Shown here: piece after piece, positions 27,001 to 35,930 of the stretch
Numbering within the stretch: the stretch's first letter is position 1
Layout of the letters: each line of letters starts with the position of its first letter
NCBI GenBank assembly: GCA_921293015.1
Contig: OV121092.1
Span: 33,797,764-33,861,763 of the forward strand
Length of the DNA: 64,000 bases
Source: Phorcus lineatus
Taxonomy: Eukaryota > Mollusca > Gastropoda > Trochida > Trochidae
Reading direction: 5' to 3'
The notes under the pieces: model-generated
What the model saw: only the letters and a program-made list of their open reading frames with translations
What the model was told of the DNA's origin: nothing
Database searches by the model: none
Made by a program: the position numbers and the translations under genes

Positions 27001-28250
27001 AAAGCAATGAATATCACTCATTCAAAATGATAAAAGGCAACAAAATCAGTTTGCAGTAGGAGGGAATTGTTTTGTTATGTAACAGACAAATATATATATT
27101 GAAGAACAGTTTGACCTGGGTTTTTTTGTCAATGACATAAAGATGTTAATGGCTTTTTGCTAGAGTTCTTTTGAAAATTGTTCTACTTTTAGGATACCAT
27201 ATTTACGTTAAAATGAACCCAAAACTATTTATTGTGTCAGGAATAAATTTTACTCCCTAAATATATTTACATCTTAAATTGTTAGGGAAAATATTTGTAT
27301 TGAAAAGGTGAACAACTTTTAACATGTATTGAACTAGGATTTGATTCTATGTAATTTTTACCACAATTTTCATCGTCTGGTGTCTATTTACACACTCAAT
27401 TTTGCAAGACCTTTATCTTGTATGTTCATTGTGTATTTTGACAGTGTAAGGTGTCCCATCGCCAGTATTAGTGCTCTTGACTGTTTATCAAATTTGTTTG
27501 GCAGGCCATTTAGCTTATTTTTATGTAGACAATGCATTTGATATTTTAGTCCAGAAATTTTTAGTAGTAAGGATAATGTCACAAATAATTGTTTTAATTT
27601 TCTTTTAAAATTCAAAACAAAAAATCTTTTGAATAGGATTTTCCTATTAAGGTTAGACACAAAAACCACTTTTAAAGAATGTCCAGAGAATGCTAATTTG
27701 GACTTTGACACAATTCATCAAGACCATCTGTGAAACAAATTTAGAATCCTTGAAAATTAAGTCGATTTTCACATTAAAACCACTTTGAGGAATTCAATTT
27801 CACAAACTGATTATTCGGCTAAATTTTATAGTAAAAAATTTAGGACATTTGAATGCATTGGCTGTATAGCATGGTGTTCCTATGCCTAGTATTGACTTAC
27901 CTCCCCTTTCTCTTCAGGGATCTAGTGTGATGCAGCAAACATTGGCCAATCACATGCATGTTACTGACGCTAACAGTCTGTCCTGTACCGAGCAGACCCC
28001 TGTTACAACCATGATCCCCATGCATACTTCTGCTACTTCAAAATCTGCCAACACAGTCTCTAACATGAAGAGAAACGTAGCTATAACGCGGCGCTCTTAC
28101 AGCAGCCCAACTATCCTTGTAAAACACGGTCACAAGGTCCAACGGGTCATGCTTTCTCCTGGTTCAATGTACGGCAATGCTTCAGAATATGATGAGCATT
28201 GCCACGAAGGCGTGATTAAGGCTCCTCACCTCAATCCGTCATCGAATTGA
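5948..28250 (+). CDS. BOLL: Boule-like (BOLL, DAZ family) RNA-binding protein, eleven exons seen, 5' exon missing
   Basis: DAZ-family proteins bind mRNA 3' UTRs in germ cells and support translation during meiosis; that role is inferred from the family. Exons join as 5948-6067, 7358-7449, 12501-12558, 14788-14847, 15763-15781, 17245-17360, 21694-21747, 23495-23590, 24389-24460, 25090-25245 and 27918-28250, all with GT-AG borders and agreeing phases, giving 391 residues. The family signature GTVIPNRIFVGGI lies at residues 25-37. One RRM spans about 30-108, with RNP2 IFVGGI (32-37) and RNP1 KGYGFVTF (70-77). The RRM is followed by NIGPAIRKQ (102-110), a DAZ-like stretch VPYTYQNG (131-138), a Q/P/Y/A-rich low-complexity region and a tail rich in S and T. 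No ATG-bearing first exon is recognisable upstream. A shorter form of 289 residues arises if the last intron is not removed. Confidence 0.95.
6204..6824. mobile_element. TTAA-type MITE, copy 1, in boule intron 1
   Basis: The ends AGGCACTAGTGCACGC and GTGCACTAATGCGT are inverted repeats. The right flank is TTAA (6825-6828) and the left is TTAC. It aligns in reverse orientation along most of its length with 33223-33684. A TTAA target fits piggyBac or Kolobok superfamilies; the ends do not decide between them. Confidence 0.8.
6829..7020 (+). repeat. Dispersed repeat with CTTCTCCAGAAGCAA motif, fragment
   Basis: The motif CTTCTCCAGAAGCAATAGG and the following CTAGAAAG match the copies near 12190 and 20050. 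This is the shortest copy. Confidence 0.45.
7358..7449 (+). CDS. BOLL: boule exon 2 seen: RRM middle
   Basis: Acceptor ttttcag precedes 7358; donor gtatgt begins at 7450. The 92 bases start in phase 0 and end with two bases of a Gly codon. They code TTEAELKQFFTAYG, then VKDTKIIADRAGVSKG, which is helix 1 and strands 2-3 of the RRM. The donor at 7450 was chosen over a later GT because only it restores KGYGFVTF across the junction. Confidence 0.95.
7790..7990 (+). repeat. Dispersed intron repeat, copy at 7.8 kb
   Basis: Shares CTTCTCCTGAACAAAATAG, CCTAGAAGGCTGAAAT and GGCCAATGGGG with the copies at 12115 and 20025. The family looks like a common molluscan dispersed repeat of unknown class. Confidence 0.55.
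7991..9355. other. Intron 2, middle part
   Basis: AT-rich intron sequence. I see no gene, tail motif or inverted-repeat border here. Confidence 0.4.
9356..9410 (+). mobile_element. 55-bp 5'-truncated SINE end
   Basis: The piece ends AAGCGGTGTTAAACAATAAC then CTCACTCAC, the tail type of a second SINE family. It is framed by a perfect 12-bp duplication TATTGCTAGCTA (9344-9355 and 9411-9422), proving a real, very short insertion. Confidence 0.85.
9423..11040. other. Intron 2, right part without recognisable content
   Basis: AT-rich. No repeat borders or conserved coding frame were seen. Confidence 0.35.
11149..11568 (+). other. Unassigned 139-codon open frame in boule intron 2
   Basis: The frame starts MNFRLSTTETGNR and resembles no family I know. 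Two CCAAT boxes lie just upstream (GCCAATCAG near 11090 and ACCAATAAC near 11130), and a good donor GTATGTG occurs at 11557. Splicing from there into the next boule exon would give a stop at once, so it is not an alternative start of boule. It may be chance, since frames of this length can occur in AT-rich DNA. Confidence 0.2.
12115..12365 (+). repeat. Dispersed intron repeat, copy at 12.1 kb
   Basis: Contains CTTCTCCAGAAGCAAAAGG, CCTAGAAAGCTGAAA and AGCCTGATGAGCTACAG, all of which recur in order at 20025-20345. Confidence 0.65.
12501..12558 (+). CDS. BOLL: boule exon 3 seen: RNP1
   Basis: Acceptor tttgtttcag precedes 12501; donor gtactg follows 12558. The first base completes the Gly codon, then YGFVTFENQEDAERIIKKE. 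This is the RNP1 strand and helix 2 of the RRM. Confidence 0.95.
12610..13140 (+). repeat. Dispersed molluscan-type repeat, copy 2
   Basis: Uninterrupted relative of 5266-5812. It starts near TTATTATACCCCAG and ends near TGAGCTGTGCTCACTTTTGCC. It lies in boule intron 3. Confidence 0.6.
13786..14099 (+). mobile_element. Full-length tRNA-type SINE, copy 1
   Basis: The head is tRNA-like: GGGCGGGATAGCGCAGTGG carries an A box and GGTTTGAATCCCGCC a B box, about 45 bases apart. A body and the tail GCGGCGTTAAACCCCAAC with CTCACCTCAC follow. An 11-bp duplication CACATATCAAG frames it (13775-13785 and 14100-14110). Bases at the anticodon place read TCG in a plausible arm, hinting at an Arg tRNA origin. 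Confidence 0.92.
14111..14787. other. End of intron 3
   Basis: AT-rich intron sequence up to the acceptor at 14787; nothing else recognised. Confidence 0.4.
14788..14847 (+). CDS. BOLL: boule exon 4 seen: end of RRM
   Basis: Acceptor tttgtttcag precedes 14788; donor gtaagt follows 14847. Sixty bases in phase 0 code 20 residues, including LVFKDRKLNIGPAIRKQ. The last part is nearly invariant between this protein and human BOLL as I recall it. Confidence 0.95.
14848..17244. other. Introns 4 and 5 around the micro-exon
   Basis: Apart from the 19-base exon at 15763-15781 I see only AT-rich intron sequence, with no clear mobile-element borders. Confidence 0.4.
15763..15781 (+). CDS. BOLL: boule exon 5 seen: 19-base micro-exon
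   Basis: Acceptor tttttttctcag precedes 15763; donor gtgagt begins at 15782. The exon codes VLPRTY plus one base of an Asp codon. It is supported by the strong splice sites and because its length is exactly what is needed to bring the next exon into frame. Confidence 0.85.
17245..17360 (+). CDS. BOLL: boule exon 6 seen: DAZ-like motif
   Basis: Acceptor ccattttcag precedes 17245; donor gtgaga follows 17360. The 116 bases code DPNLTQGTVMFTNG, then VPYTYQNGMAIFHSPDGG and YQIPQAQ. The YPYTYHNGVAYFHTPE stretch of vertebrate boule lines up here. The exon ends in phase 0. Confidence 0.93.
17659..17808 (+). mobile_element. 5'-truncated SINE in intron 6
   Basis: About 150 bp matching only the 3' half of the full-length SINE, from CAGTACCACCCATGGTTCG to a decayed tail. 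It is framed by a perfect 15-bp duplication TCTCATTGTAAAATA (17644-17658 and 17809-17823). Truncation with a duplication is the mark of LINE-driven insertion. Confidence 0.9.
18323..18639 (+). mobile_element. Full-length tRNA-type SINE, copy 2
   Basis: Very close to the copy at 13786, from the GGGCGGGATAGCGCAGTGG head to CTCACCTCACC. The 13-bp duplication CTATGCTAAAAAG (18310-18322 and 18640-18652) is perfect, so the insertion looks fairly young. It lies in boule intron 6, sense orientation. Confidence 0.95.
20025..20345 (+). repeat. Dispersed intron repeat, copy at 20 kb
   Basis: The motif GAGAAGCAAAAGGCCCAGAA with its trailing sequence occurs near 20056, and a second like motif follows near 20210. 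It ends AGCCTGATGAGCTACAGAG, as in the 12.1-kb copy. It may be two joined units. Confidence 0.6.
20346..21693. other. End of intron 6
   Basis: AT-rich, no recognisable gene or repeat border. Confidence 0.35.
21694..21747 (+). CDS. BOLL: boule exon 7 seen: possible cassette exon
   Basis: Acceptor tttgtacag precedes 21694; donor gtgaga follows 21747. It codes SLQCASTLMTAAQRDQLK, 18 residues in phase 0 at both ends, so it could be skipped without a frame change. Its composition is unlike the Q/Y/P-rich exons around it. It is the least family-like of the exons and is called mainly on its splice sites and open frame. Confidence 0.72.
21748..23060. other. Intron 7, left part
   Basis: AT-rich intron sequence; nothing recognised apart from short low-complexity runs. 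Confidence 0.35.
23129..23425 (+). mobile_element. Old full-length tRNA-type SINE, copy 3
   Basis: Clearly the same family (GGATAGTACTGTGGTTAGTG head, tail near GTAGCTTTAAGCCCAAAGTC) but far more diverged than the copies at 13.8 and 18.3 kb. Direct repeats of about 40 bases containing TTGAAGTAGCTTCTTTGT start at about 23065 and 23428. The left one does not touch the SINE head. Confidence 0.8.
23495..23590 (+). CDS. BOLL: boule exon 8 seen: Q/Y/P-rich region
   Basis: The acceptor is a run of CAG triplets (ttttcagcagcag), so several acceptor positions three bases apart are possible; 23495 is the first. The donor gtaaga follows 23590. It codes 32 residues including YTTVMVPQTPTMYHVAPQ and ends YSAYQP, a low-complexity region typical of boule C-terminal halves. 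Confidence 0.88.
23591..24388. other. Intron 8
   Basis: AT-rich, nothing else recognised. Confidence 0.4.
24389..24460 (+). CDS. BOLL: boule exon 9 seen: alanine run and QWRW
   Basis: Acceptor cattccag precedes 24389; donor gtacag follows 24460. It codes QATPQWTTT, seven alanines, then QQWRWAPQ. The W-rich end resembles GQWQWSVPQ of human BOLL. The exon is symmetric, phase 0 at both ends. Confidence 0.88.
24461..25089. other. Intron 9
   Basis: AT-rich, nothing else recognised. Confidence 0.4.
25090..25272 (+). CDS. BOLL: boule exon 10 seen, with alternative short C-terminus
   Basis: Acceptor ttgtttcag precedes 25090. Fifty-two residues run to PVE at 25245, where a gtaatc donor allows splicing in phase 0 to 27918. 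If this donor is not used, the frame continues for VIPSHYAL and stops with TGA at 25270-25272, giving a 289-residue protein. An AATAAA at 25379-25384 could serve the short mRNA. Which end is used is not decidable from DNA alone. Confidence 0.85.
   Translation, partial: SPGQPALAANPGYVYATMHSAPELMYATQPPPQAYGSELTDAAALMEGAPVEVIPSHYAL
25273..27917 (+). other. Last boule intron, or 3' UTR of the short form
   Basis: In the long form this is intron; in the short form its left part would be 3' UTR. It contains AATAAA at 25379 and 27241, a T-rich run near 26190-26222, and no mobile-element borders. Confidence 0.45.
25379..25384 (+). terminator. Candidate polyadenylation signal for the short boule form
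   Basis: AATAAA about 107 bases after the short-form TGA. It would suit an mRNA that ends within the last intron. Position is the only support. Confidence 0.3.
27918..28250 (+). CDS. BOLL: boule exon 11 seen: long-form C-terminus and stop
   Basis: A strong pyrimidine tract and acceptor (ccctttctcttcag) precede 27918. The frame stays open for 110 residues to TGA at 28248-28250, in phase with exon 10. The tail includes TEQTPVTTMIPMHTS, then RRSYSSPTILVKHGHKVQRV and MLSPGSMYGNASEYDEH. It is basic and S/T-rich with no domain I can name. Codon use and even GC differ clearly from the flanking AT-rich DNA, which supports coding. Confidence 0.85.
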   Translation, partial: GSSVMQQTLANHMHVTDANSLSCTEQTPVTTMIPMHTSATSKSANTVSNMKRNVAITRRSYSSPTILVKHGHKVQRVMLSPGSMYGNASEYDEHCHEGVIKAPHLNPSSN

Positions 28251-31200
28251 AGGAGATTCTTGAAGCATCCTTGTATTCTTCAGCCCGCCTCATTAGATTG
28301 TCAAATTGACATGTGGATTCAGAAGATTTCTGTACTTCTATTTGTAAACCAGTTTTAGATTGGATACTGGTTATAGAATTATCAGAAATAGTTATTTTTC
28401 TAAGTATGTTTTTTTGTAATATTTAATCGTCAGGAATATGTATGTGTTGATATTTGTTGGTAAAATTGCATCAAGACAACAATTTGGTGATTTTTGCACT
28501 CTCCTGAAACTTTGTTGTTGTCAAAATTGGACATTGACATCTAAAAAGTATTACGATAGTGTGCCTTATACAATTTTTGTACATGCATATCTTTTTGCTG
28601 ACAGGCTTGACAAAGTTTGATTATATCGGAGACCTTGTAGGCAATGTGTACAAAATACCTCTCTCACTTCAACCCATGCTGTAGTGCAATTTAAAAATTG
28701 CTAAAGGATTGCGCTTGCCTTTTTGTCCGACCATGATAGTGAAAAAAGACGTAAGTATAATTTACTTTGTCTTGATCAACATAATTGCCAAAATAGTAAT
28801 CTGATACTCTTATCTAGTACTATAGTATTCTCTTACAAAGATTTGTTTGGAAGTAACAACTGATTGAACTATTATTCAATGAGGAATTGTAAGTGTTTAA
28901 TTGTTCAGGAAAATTTTGCTCAATCCTAGTGGTTGTACTATCTTGCCATGTAAGCAGATTTAATAGCATAATGCTTTCTTTGGCCTGCCTAGTGAACTGT
29001 CAATATCTTTAATATTCATTGTGTTATTTTCTGTTTGTGTTGTTTTGTCACAGTTCAGTTTTGTCCCACGACTAGTAGTAGTTCCAATCACATGTTTTGT
29101 AATCTTGGCTTTTAAGGCTTTATTTGCATGTCTGTGCAAATTCAATCATTTGTCTTTTGAATTTTTTGTCACACTTTGTGAATGCATCACAATTTGCTTG
29201 TTCTGCATCTAACCCAATTGTTTGTTTAATTCCTATGTTCACTGATGTAATTGGAAAGAAAGATCAACCTTTGGAATTTTTGTGGACAGGAATTCAAGGC
29301 GATGTTCCTATATCTTTAATTATTCCTTCAATGCTTATCAAAAAGTGCCAATAGCCATTTGATTTCTTTTTTCTTGTTTTGGGCTACAAATTTCTTGCAA
29401 ATTAAAACAGTTACCTTTTTGGCTGTAATTAAAATTGGTAAGTGTACTAATTCCTCCTAAATTGACTTATGATTGATGGAATAGATGCATTCATAGGAGT
29501 AACCCCTTGAATTCTGTCTCCATAAAAAATGTGTGATCTTGTCCAACAAGCCTGTTATATATCGTTATGTGGTATACATATCTTTGCAAATGGTAATATA
29601 TAGTTTGATAAATATGTTCAAGATATCTCATTCCCCATCAATCCACGCGATTTTTGTGTTTGTTTGTTTTTCTAGTAAGAACTTGTATATTACTATTTAT
29701 TTCTTCAATTTTGTTACGTTTTGAAACCTGTAATAGTCAAAAACCATTGTTTGAAATGCAGGGACTTGGAGAAAATGTAAATGATATTCAAAAGGATTAA
29801 AGTGTCATAGTTGTATATTCAGATAGACCATTTTCAGAAAAATCAGTAGCTAAGATGTTTGAATATGATCTTACCATTTGGAAATTGTTTTTTAACATAC
29901 TTGCAGGAAAAATTATTTAATTATATCAAAAATGCTAGCTCATGATTAGCTCAATGGGAATAAATAGTTCTCAATATCATTGACGTTTCATTTTATTCAT
30001 ATGGTAGTAAGCAAACTTGGGTCAGTTCAAGAATTTCGATATTTGCTGGACCGCTCTCGCAAAAAAAACCTCAAAGTAGTACTATACATGTTTCTACTTA
30101 AGAAACATTCCCTTACATTAGTGGTTGGAACTTTTATTCTTTCTATTCAGAATCTTACGTTTATAGTTTTTCATAAAAAGGGATTCACATATGTCCATAT
30201 TTAGAAGTATTTATTTTGTGAATATGCAGCAAATTCTTTTGAGAACTGAGATCTTATTTATTTCTGCTGATATTCGGGTTGTGATTGTTTAACATTTACT
30301 CTGTAAAAACAATGCTTTATTTACAATTCAGTTGATCTCGTAGCACAGTATTATGTAATCAGGTTTTCTTTGTACATTTTGTTTAAATGGCCCTCTGGCT
30401 ATACATGTATAAGCAATACTACAATTTAACCACGAATTGTTAAACAGGGTGCAAAGACTTTCAACATTCTTTTTTTTTTGTATTTCAATTGCTAAAGTTG
30501 AATTAAACAATTCTTTTTGTTACTGATATGTGATAATTAGGTATTATTCATCTGCGTTTACAAATATGTAAAAATGTAATTTTTTTGAACTTCTATTATG
30601 AGACATTTTGATTTTCAAACCTTCCTATTCTTGATTGGAGTTCTTACAACTTGGTTTCCAACTATGTGATTTATTTTATATTTATTTATTATTATAATCT
30701 TGGTTATATGTCTTGGTGTGAATATTAGATTATTTGACCTCAAACACAAAAAAAGGTCAACAATGTTGAAACTGAAATATATTTAAATCAAACTTGAGCA
30801 CAAAAAGTGATGTGTGATAAGAAATGTTTTGTGAAATGTTGCCATATTTGATTAGTGCTAGTGACAAAGAAGGCTGTATAATAACTTTATCTACATAAAA
30901 CATTCACAACTTGACATGACATGTGTCTGCTATTGAGTTTATTTAATATTATTTCTAAGGTGATGCTATTTGTTTTATGGACAAGCAAAATTGTGTTTTG
31001 GACAAAATATCACTTGGCCAGATTGTAGAGCTTAACTGAAATTTGATGGTGACATCTGTTGCAAAGAAAAGTGATACTGACATGTTAGTCAAAAGCTGGT
31101 GCTACTACCTCAGATCACAACAGGGGATTAAAATAATCGCTCTTTGAAGGTACTACTGTTGTAAATCCCCCAACTGTTTGATGTCCAGATTATTATGTGT

Positions 31201-31360
31201 AGTATATGTGCATACAGAGTTTGTTGCAGATGTTTGTACATCAAGGGTGGTGTTGCTGGTTGTGATTGCAAGCGTGTATGTCGGTGTCAATGTGTCACGT
31301 GTACTCATTTGATGAATGTGAAACTTCAGAGAATAAATGTGTTCATGAAAAGTCTATCAT
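28251..31360 (+). other. Probable 3' UTR of long boule mRNA
   Basis: About 3.1 kb of AT-rich sequence follows the long-form stop without any recognisable exon or mobile element. AATAAA signals lie at 29959-29964 and 31332-31337; the latter is followed by a GT-rich stretch and preceded by a GT-rich tract near 31200-31320. Length and end are inferred, not shown. Confidence 0.45.
31332..31337 (+). terminator. Candidate polyadenylation signal of boule
   Basis: Canonical AATAAA, with TG/T-rich sequence about 25-60 bases downstream. It is the last good signal before the Tc1 and mariner fossils begin. Confidence 0.45.
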
Positions 31361-31975
31361 TGTGATGTTATTTTTCTTTGTGATTTGCTTTTTTAAAATG
31401 ACTCGTGTAGAAAACACAAAGAGGACCTAGGTTTTCGATGCCCTAGCTCTTAGTGCTAAGATATGCGGGAACCAATGTTAATAAAATGTACATGCAACAA
31501 TCTTGGTGCTTAGAGGGCTTCGTAAATCTAGACCAAGGATGCTAAAACCTATTGCAATTTCCTGCAATATTAGCACCTTGTGTCTTCACAGGTATTTGAT
31601 ACTTTATTTTCAACACCAAATAATTAACTTTGCTATTTTTCATAATTCTTTTTCTTGGACAGAGTAAGTCCATGCTTAATGAAAATTTAGAACATGAGAA
31701 ATTTCTGATAACATCTATCTACCAATAAGCCATCTAAGTTTAAAATTTGATTATATTTGGGAGTTTTCAACCTGAAATAAAAAAACAATTTAATTTTGAA
31801 CGAAAAGTGCCAAATTCTGTCAATATTTTTCTAGAAAGGAATACTAAAATAATATGCCTGAAAATTCAAATTTGGTAGACATGTTCCAAATTGGGTGGGT
31901 GGTGATGCGCTTTTCAGACTTGATCTCCAGGGTAAAAGAGGTTTTTGAATTCTTGACCAAATTCAGCCAAATCCC
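31361..31975. other. Stretch between boule and the Tc1 fossil
   Basis: AT-rich, nothing recognised. Confidence 0.3.
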
Positions 31976-32460
31976 ATGACGTTAGGGGATATAACTTTAA
32001 GACAAAGTTGCTTGAGAATTCAAAAGTGGTATTCACGTTGCCTTTCTGGTGTTTTTGTGCCTTTACTGTGTTACATCTCGCTAATGCAGTATCATTCTCT
32101 TACTTGTTGTGGTTCCGGCAAGCCAAGTCTAAGTCCAGATCTTAATCCTATTGAGCACATCTGTGATCGATTTGTCGTCGTATTTTTCAGAGAAATTAGC
32201 TTATTAAGAACTTGGACAAAGACAGGCCGTTGTAAAGAAACAATCTGCCAATGTCATTCTTGATGTTCTTGACAGCCACCAACAGGCTCTATTTTCTCCT
32301 TGAAGTTAGTCTCAATTTCATTAAACATGTATCTGTATATCATTTTGCACTACCATAGCTAATTTTTTAATATAAAACACATCTGAAAGTTTCGTTGCTT
32401 CAAAATATTGGTGTTGCTTCAAAATTTACCATAAGTTTTAATTTGTTTAATGTAAACCTC
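31960..32460 (+). mobile_element. Tc1-like transposase fragment
   Basis: The frame at 32132-32158 reads SPDLNPIEH, the signature at the third catalytic region of Tc1 transposases (usual form SPDLNPIEHLWD; here SPDLNPIEHICD). The surrounding frame is open from 31976 to 32263 but the upstream part does not match Tc1, so the frame is probably shifted. AAAATATTGGTGTTGCTTC follows downstream in the likely 3' end. Exact ends were not found. Confidence 0.75.
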
Positions 32461-33168
32461 CCTCGGTGGTTTGATTAACGACACATCAATCTTTAGGTTA
32501 TGTAAGGCGTTGTTAGGGGAATGTCAGCCGTCCCCTCTTTTGTCATTTTGTTTCAGGTAGTAAAACAACGAAATAATAACCTCGTATTTTCCAGCCACAT
32601 TGCACTCGCACTCTAATGTGCAGGTATTTTATGATAAGGAAGCAGAGCTGGGTCCATAGTTCAGAAGAAAGAATCCTGTTAACTTCAGCTAACAAGCACC
32701 TTGGTATGTGAGTTAACAACTTAAGCATACGGCCAAGATATTTTCAAAAGGCCTAATGAGGAAATAGTTGATTGTTTTCTCATCACTATCAGCCATGCGC
32801 TTAGTTGTATTAAACCTTGTGGAGGGAGGCTGGTTGTAGTTCAAGATGTTGGTTGCACACTCCAAAGAAAATATTGTCTAAACGACTGAAACATGCTCTT
32901 TGTGTGGAATGGTTGCCGAAATAGTGCTCAATAATGTACGTCAATCTGTTTTTGTCATTGCAGGCTTCTAAATAGGATGGTGCGTGTGCAATGTGTTTTC
33001 TGTAAACAAAAATTAAAGTTTTTTTCTGAAAATTCTGATCTGCAGTATTATCAACACCACTGAATAACATAGATTTTAGGCAATAGATTCATAAGATCCT
33101 GAAAGACAATGTAGAATTATGACGAAATGGGGCCATAATTTGTTAGATCTCTTGATTAAGAGGACATA
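32461..33168. other. Unassigned stretch between Tc1 and mariner
   Basis: No coding, RNA or repeat signal was recognised. Confidence 0.3.
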
Positions 33169-34613
33169 CAAGGGGTGTCCCAAAAGTTTTAGGCCTGACC
33201 ACACAAAAATTAAGGTACTTAAAGGCGCTAGTGCACACCAATATTTCGTTTACACAAAGAAAAAGCAGATCATGCATATGTCTTGATACTAGTAACGATC
33301 CGCACTCAGGTAATCTATCTCGTAAGTTATGTTTAAAACATGTGCGTATACAGTTTATAAATTTGATTCTAAAAGACCGGAAGTATTTAATGCAACGTTG
33401 CATTACATCCGCATGAACTACAAGAACGGAAATATTCAAATTTCAAAACCCGCAAACACTATTATTTCAACGTTTTCAACTGTCCTTATGTTTCCATTTT
33501 GTGCAAAGCTGACGAAAGATTTTTTTATATCCTTAAGCAGACTTCTGCCATCCGAACATTTTCTTTGTTGATTACATATCAATTGAAAATGATTTCATTA
33601 CATCGATCGAAAGCTAAAGTGAGTGCCTATATCCTAATGTGCCTTAATGCATTCAATTTGAACCAAAAAGCGTGCTTTAGTGCCTTAAAACATGTTTATT
33701 ATTTGTTTTTCGATATAATTACCCCTTAACTAAATGGTTTTGGTCAAGCGTTTTCTGAAAACACTTTTTGTCATTTCCCTGAAACTGTCTGACGCAATGA
33801 CGTCCTCATCGGTGTCACGTTTGTGGCAACGGAGCTCTGTTTTCAGTCCAGGTAAGAGGAAGAAGAATTTCGAGGGTGCTTTATCTGGAGAATAGGCAGG
33901 ACGGGAAACATTTGTACAGAACCTGCAGTCCTGTACACGGACTTTTGCTTGTCACAGTTCATTTGTGTTCAAGCCGTTTTGAATTTTTAGGGGTGGCTTG
34001 AGTAACGTGTTTCCACTCTTTTTTTCGTCTCTCGATCAAACTTATTAATCCAGTATAAATCCAAACGTTGCTTACTAACCATGACACGTTTTCGCTTTTG
34101 GTCTTCAAATAACACCCTGGAGACCGATCGTTCTGATACCTTATATGTAAATGGTCATGTGTCAGCATTCGTTCAACTGATATTTCACTCTGTTCTGAGC
34201 AGCAGCTAAGTATCTAATGGTCAGGCGCCTGTCTTGCAATATTGTATAAAGCACCGCGTTATTGTTTTCATCTGTGGAGACAGCAGATGGACGACCAAGG
34301 TGTGGCTCGTCTTCGATGCGTACTCTACCCCTTGTCAATTGAGCACACCACCTTTTAAAGCAGAGTCACGCAATTGGTGCAACAAATCTTCAGGAAATTC
34401 CTTTGGACCTGTTTTAAACGCAGATACTTGACTACAGCTCTTCATTCAGTTCTGTTCATATTGCTGGACAACTTCGAGGTACCATTAAAAACTGGTTATT
34501 ACTGACAACAGAAGAGTACGAAGACTTCCATGCTATTGACACTCCATTGGGTTGATCTTCATGAATGTACAATGCGGTTCATATTCAGACAAGAAAATTT
34601 GGGACACCCATTG
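33169..34613 (-). mobile_element. Decayed mariner element with a MITE inside
   Basis: The inverted ends are CAAGGGGTGTCCCAAAAG (left) and CAATGGGTGTCCCAAATT (right, read on the minus strand). TA precedes the left end; the right flank is TG. On the minus strand, shifted frames show RIEDEPHLGRPS near 34300, RRLTIRYLAAAQN near 34220 and YSPDKAPSKFFFF near 33880, matching mariner-family order. The transposase is broken by several frameshifts and stops. Confidence 0.85.
33223..33684. mobile_element. TTAA-type MITE, copy 2, inside the mariner
   Basis: Perfect TTAA duplications flank it (33219-33222 and 33685-33688). The ends are AGGCGCTAGTGCACACC and GCGTGCTTTAGTGCC. Its body aligns in reverse with 6204-6824 of boule intron 1, about 160 bp shorter. 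It must be younger than the mariner. Confidence 0.88.
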
Positions 34614-35390
34614 TGCATGTACACATTGTTTCTGTACAGTAATGTGTTTTAAAGTAACGAAGAGCAATGTTTGAAAAGAGGCTGCTGTTAGAGTATTGTT
34701 CACGGAAACAAAATTCAAGGCTACATTGCTGTTTATACACTTGCGTCATTAAAACATTGTTATTTTATACTTAATTTCACAAGATATTGCTGTTTATTCT
34801 TCTCATTAATTATTCGCTAACATGTGGGTATTCAACCAATACTACATATAATATTATTTTATAATGAATCGGAAAGTTCAGAACTTAATGTAATATGTCT
34901 TTTTTTTTATGTATATCACAGTTTATAGTTCTAGCCTCAGAATTTTCGAACCTCTCTTTTTATTAAGAAAGACTGCTTTTTGCATTACAATTGTAAGTGA
35001 TAGGAGAGCTATTTTTAGATGGATTCTAATAATTAACAATTGCCTATTTTCCGTGACTTTATCAATAGCATTTACATCCAACCGCTAAATAAGAACTTTA
35101 AACCCTACCATTGCATCTACAAACACAAGTAGGTTTTATCCATAACAACCCACGTCCCATTGAAATGAGTATCATAGTTCCACTAGTAAGCGGAGTGTCT
35201 ACCATAAGCACAATGTAGCCAACAAGCGCCTTGCAAAAAAGGAAACTTTCAAGGGATAAGCAAAAAGGCACCTGGCCTATAGTCAGCACAAAGTGTTACA
35301 TTTTTTTTACAATGGAGTTTTCAAGAGAAAAAAACATACAAGGAGATCGTAATGAATTCGTGCGCACTCTGGCAATGCAAGATATATAAA
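34614..35390. other. Unassigned AT-rich stretch
   Basis: Nothing recognised. Confidence 0.3.
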
Positions 35391-35930
35391 GCTCACAGAT
35401 CCTTCACCTACAGGTGAATAAACAAACCCTAAGCATCTTTCTCTCTGTTTAGTAACATTCCTGGAGCCGATCTGGTCTGTGAATCTGTCAGACAGCTCTG
35501 GTCTCAAGATAGGGTTTGAAGTATTGAGCAAATCTTACATTTCTTCTCCCTTCAGCTAAGTTATTAAATATATGGTAAATCAACCCACTGACCCAGTGTC
35601 TGTGAAGATGTCAGAATCTGACAGAATAAGCTCCTCCAGATGAACAAACAACCGCTCAACGTACTCTCTGTTTAGTAACATTCCTGTAACAACGGTCTGT
35701 GAATCTTTGTTGAACAGTCTAACCGCTGCACACATTGAAAAGGTGTACCTTCAACAACTCATCGATGTCTCATCGATGAAACTGTACCTCCAGGTGAAAA
35801 AACAAACACTCAGCATACTCTGTTTAGTAACGTTTGGCTGAATTGGTCTGTAAACATTAAATCGGTGTCCAGCTTTCTGATCCGCTGCACACAAAGGAAG
35901 GTTTACCCTCATCAAATATCGATACACAGT
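35390..35930 (+). repeat. Diverged tandem repeat with CTGTTTAGTAAC core
   Basis: Three units share CAGGTGAA-AAACAAAC, then CTCTGTTTAGTAACATTCCT and GGTCTGTGAATCT. Cores lie near 35445, 35670 and 35820. Single related copies occur near 41205 and 60675. No protein or RNA family is recognised. Confidence 0.6.
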
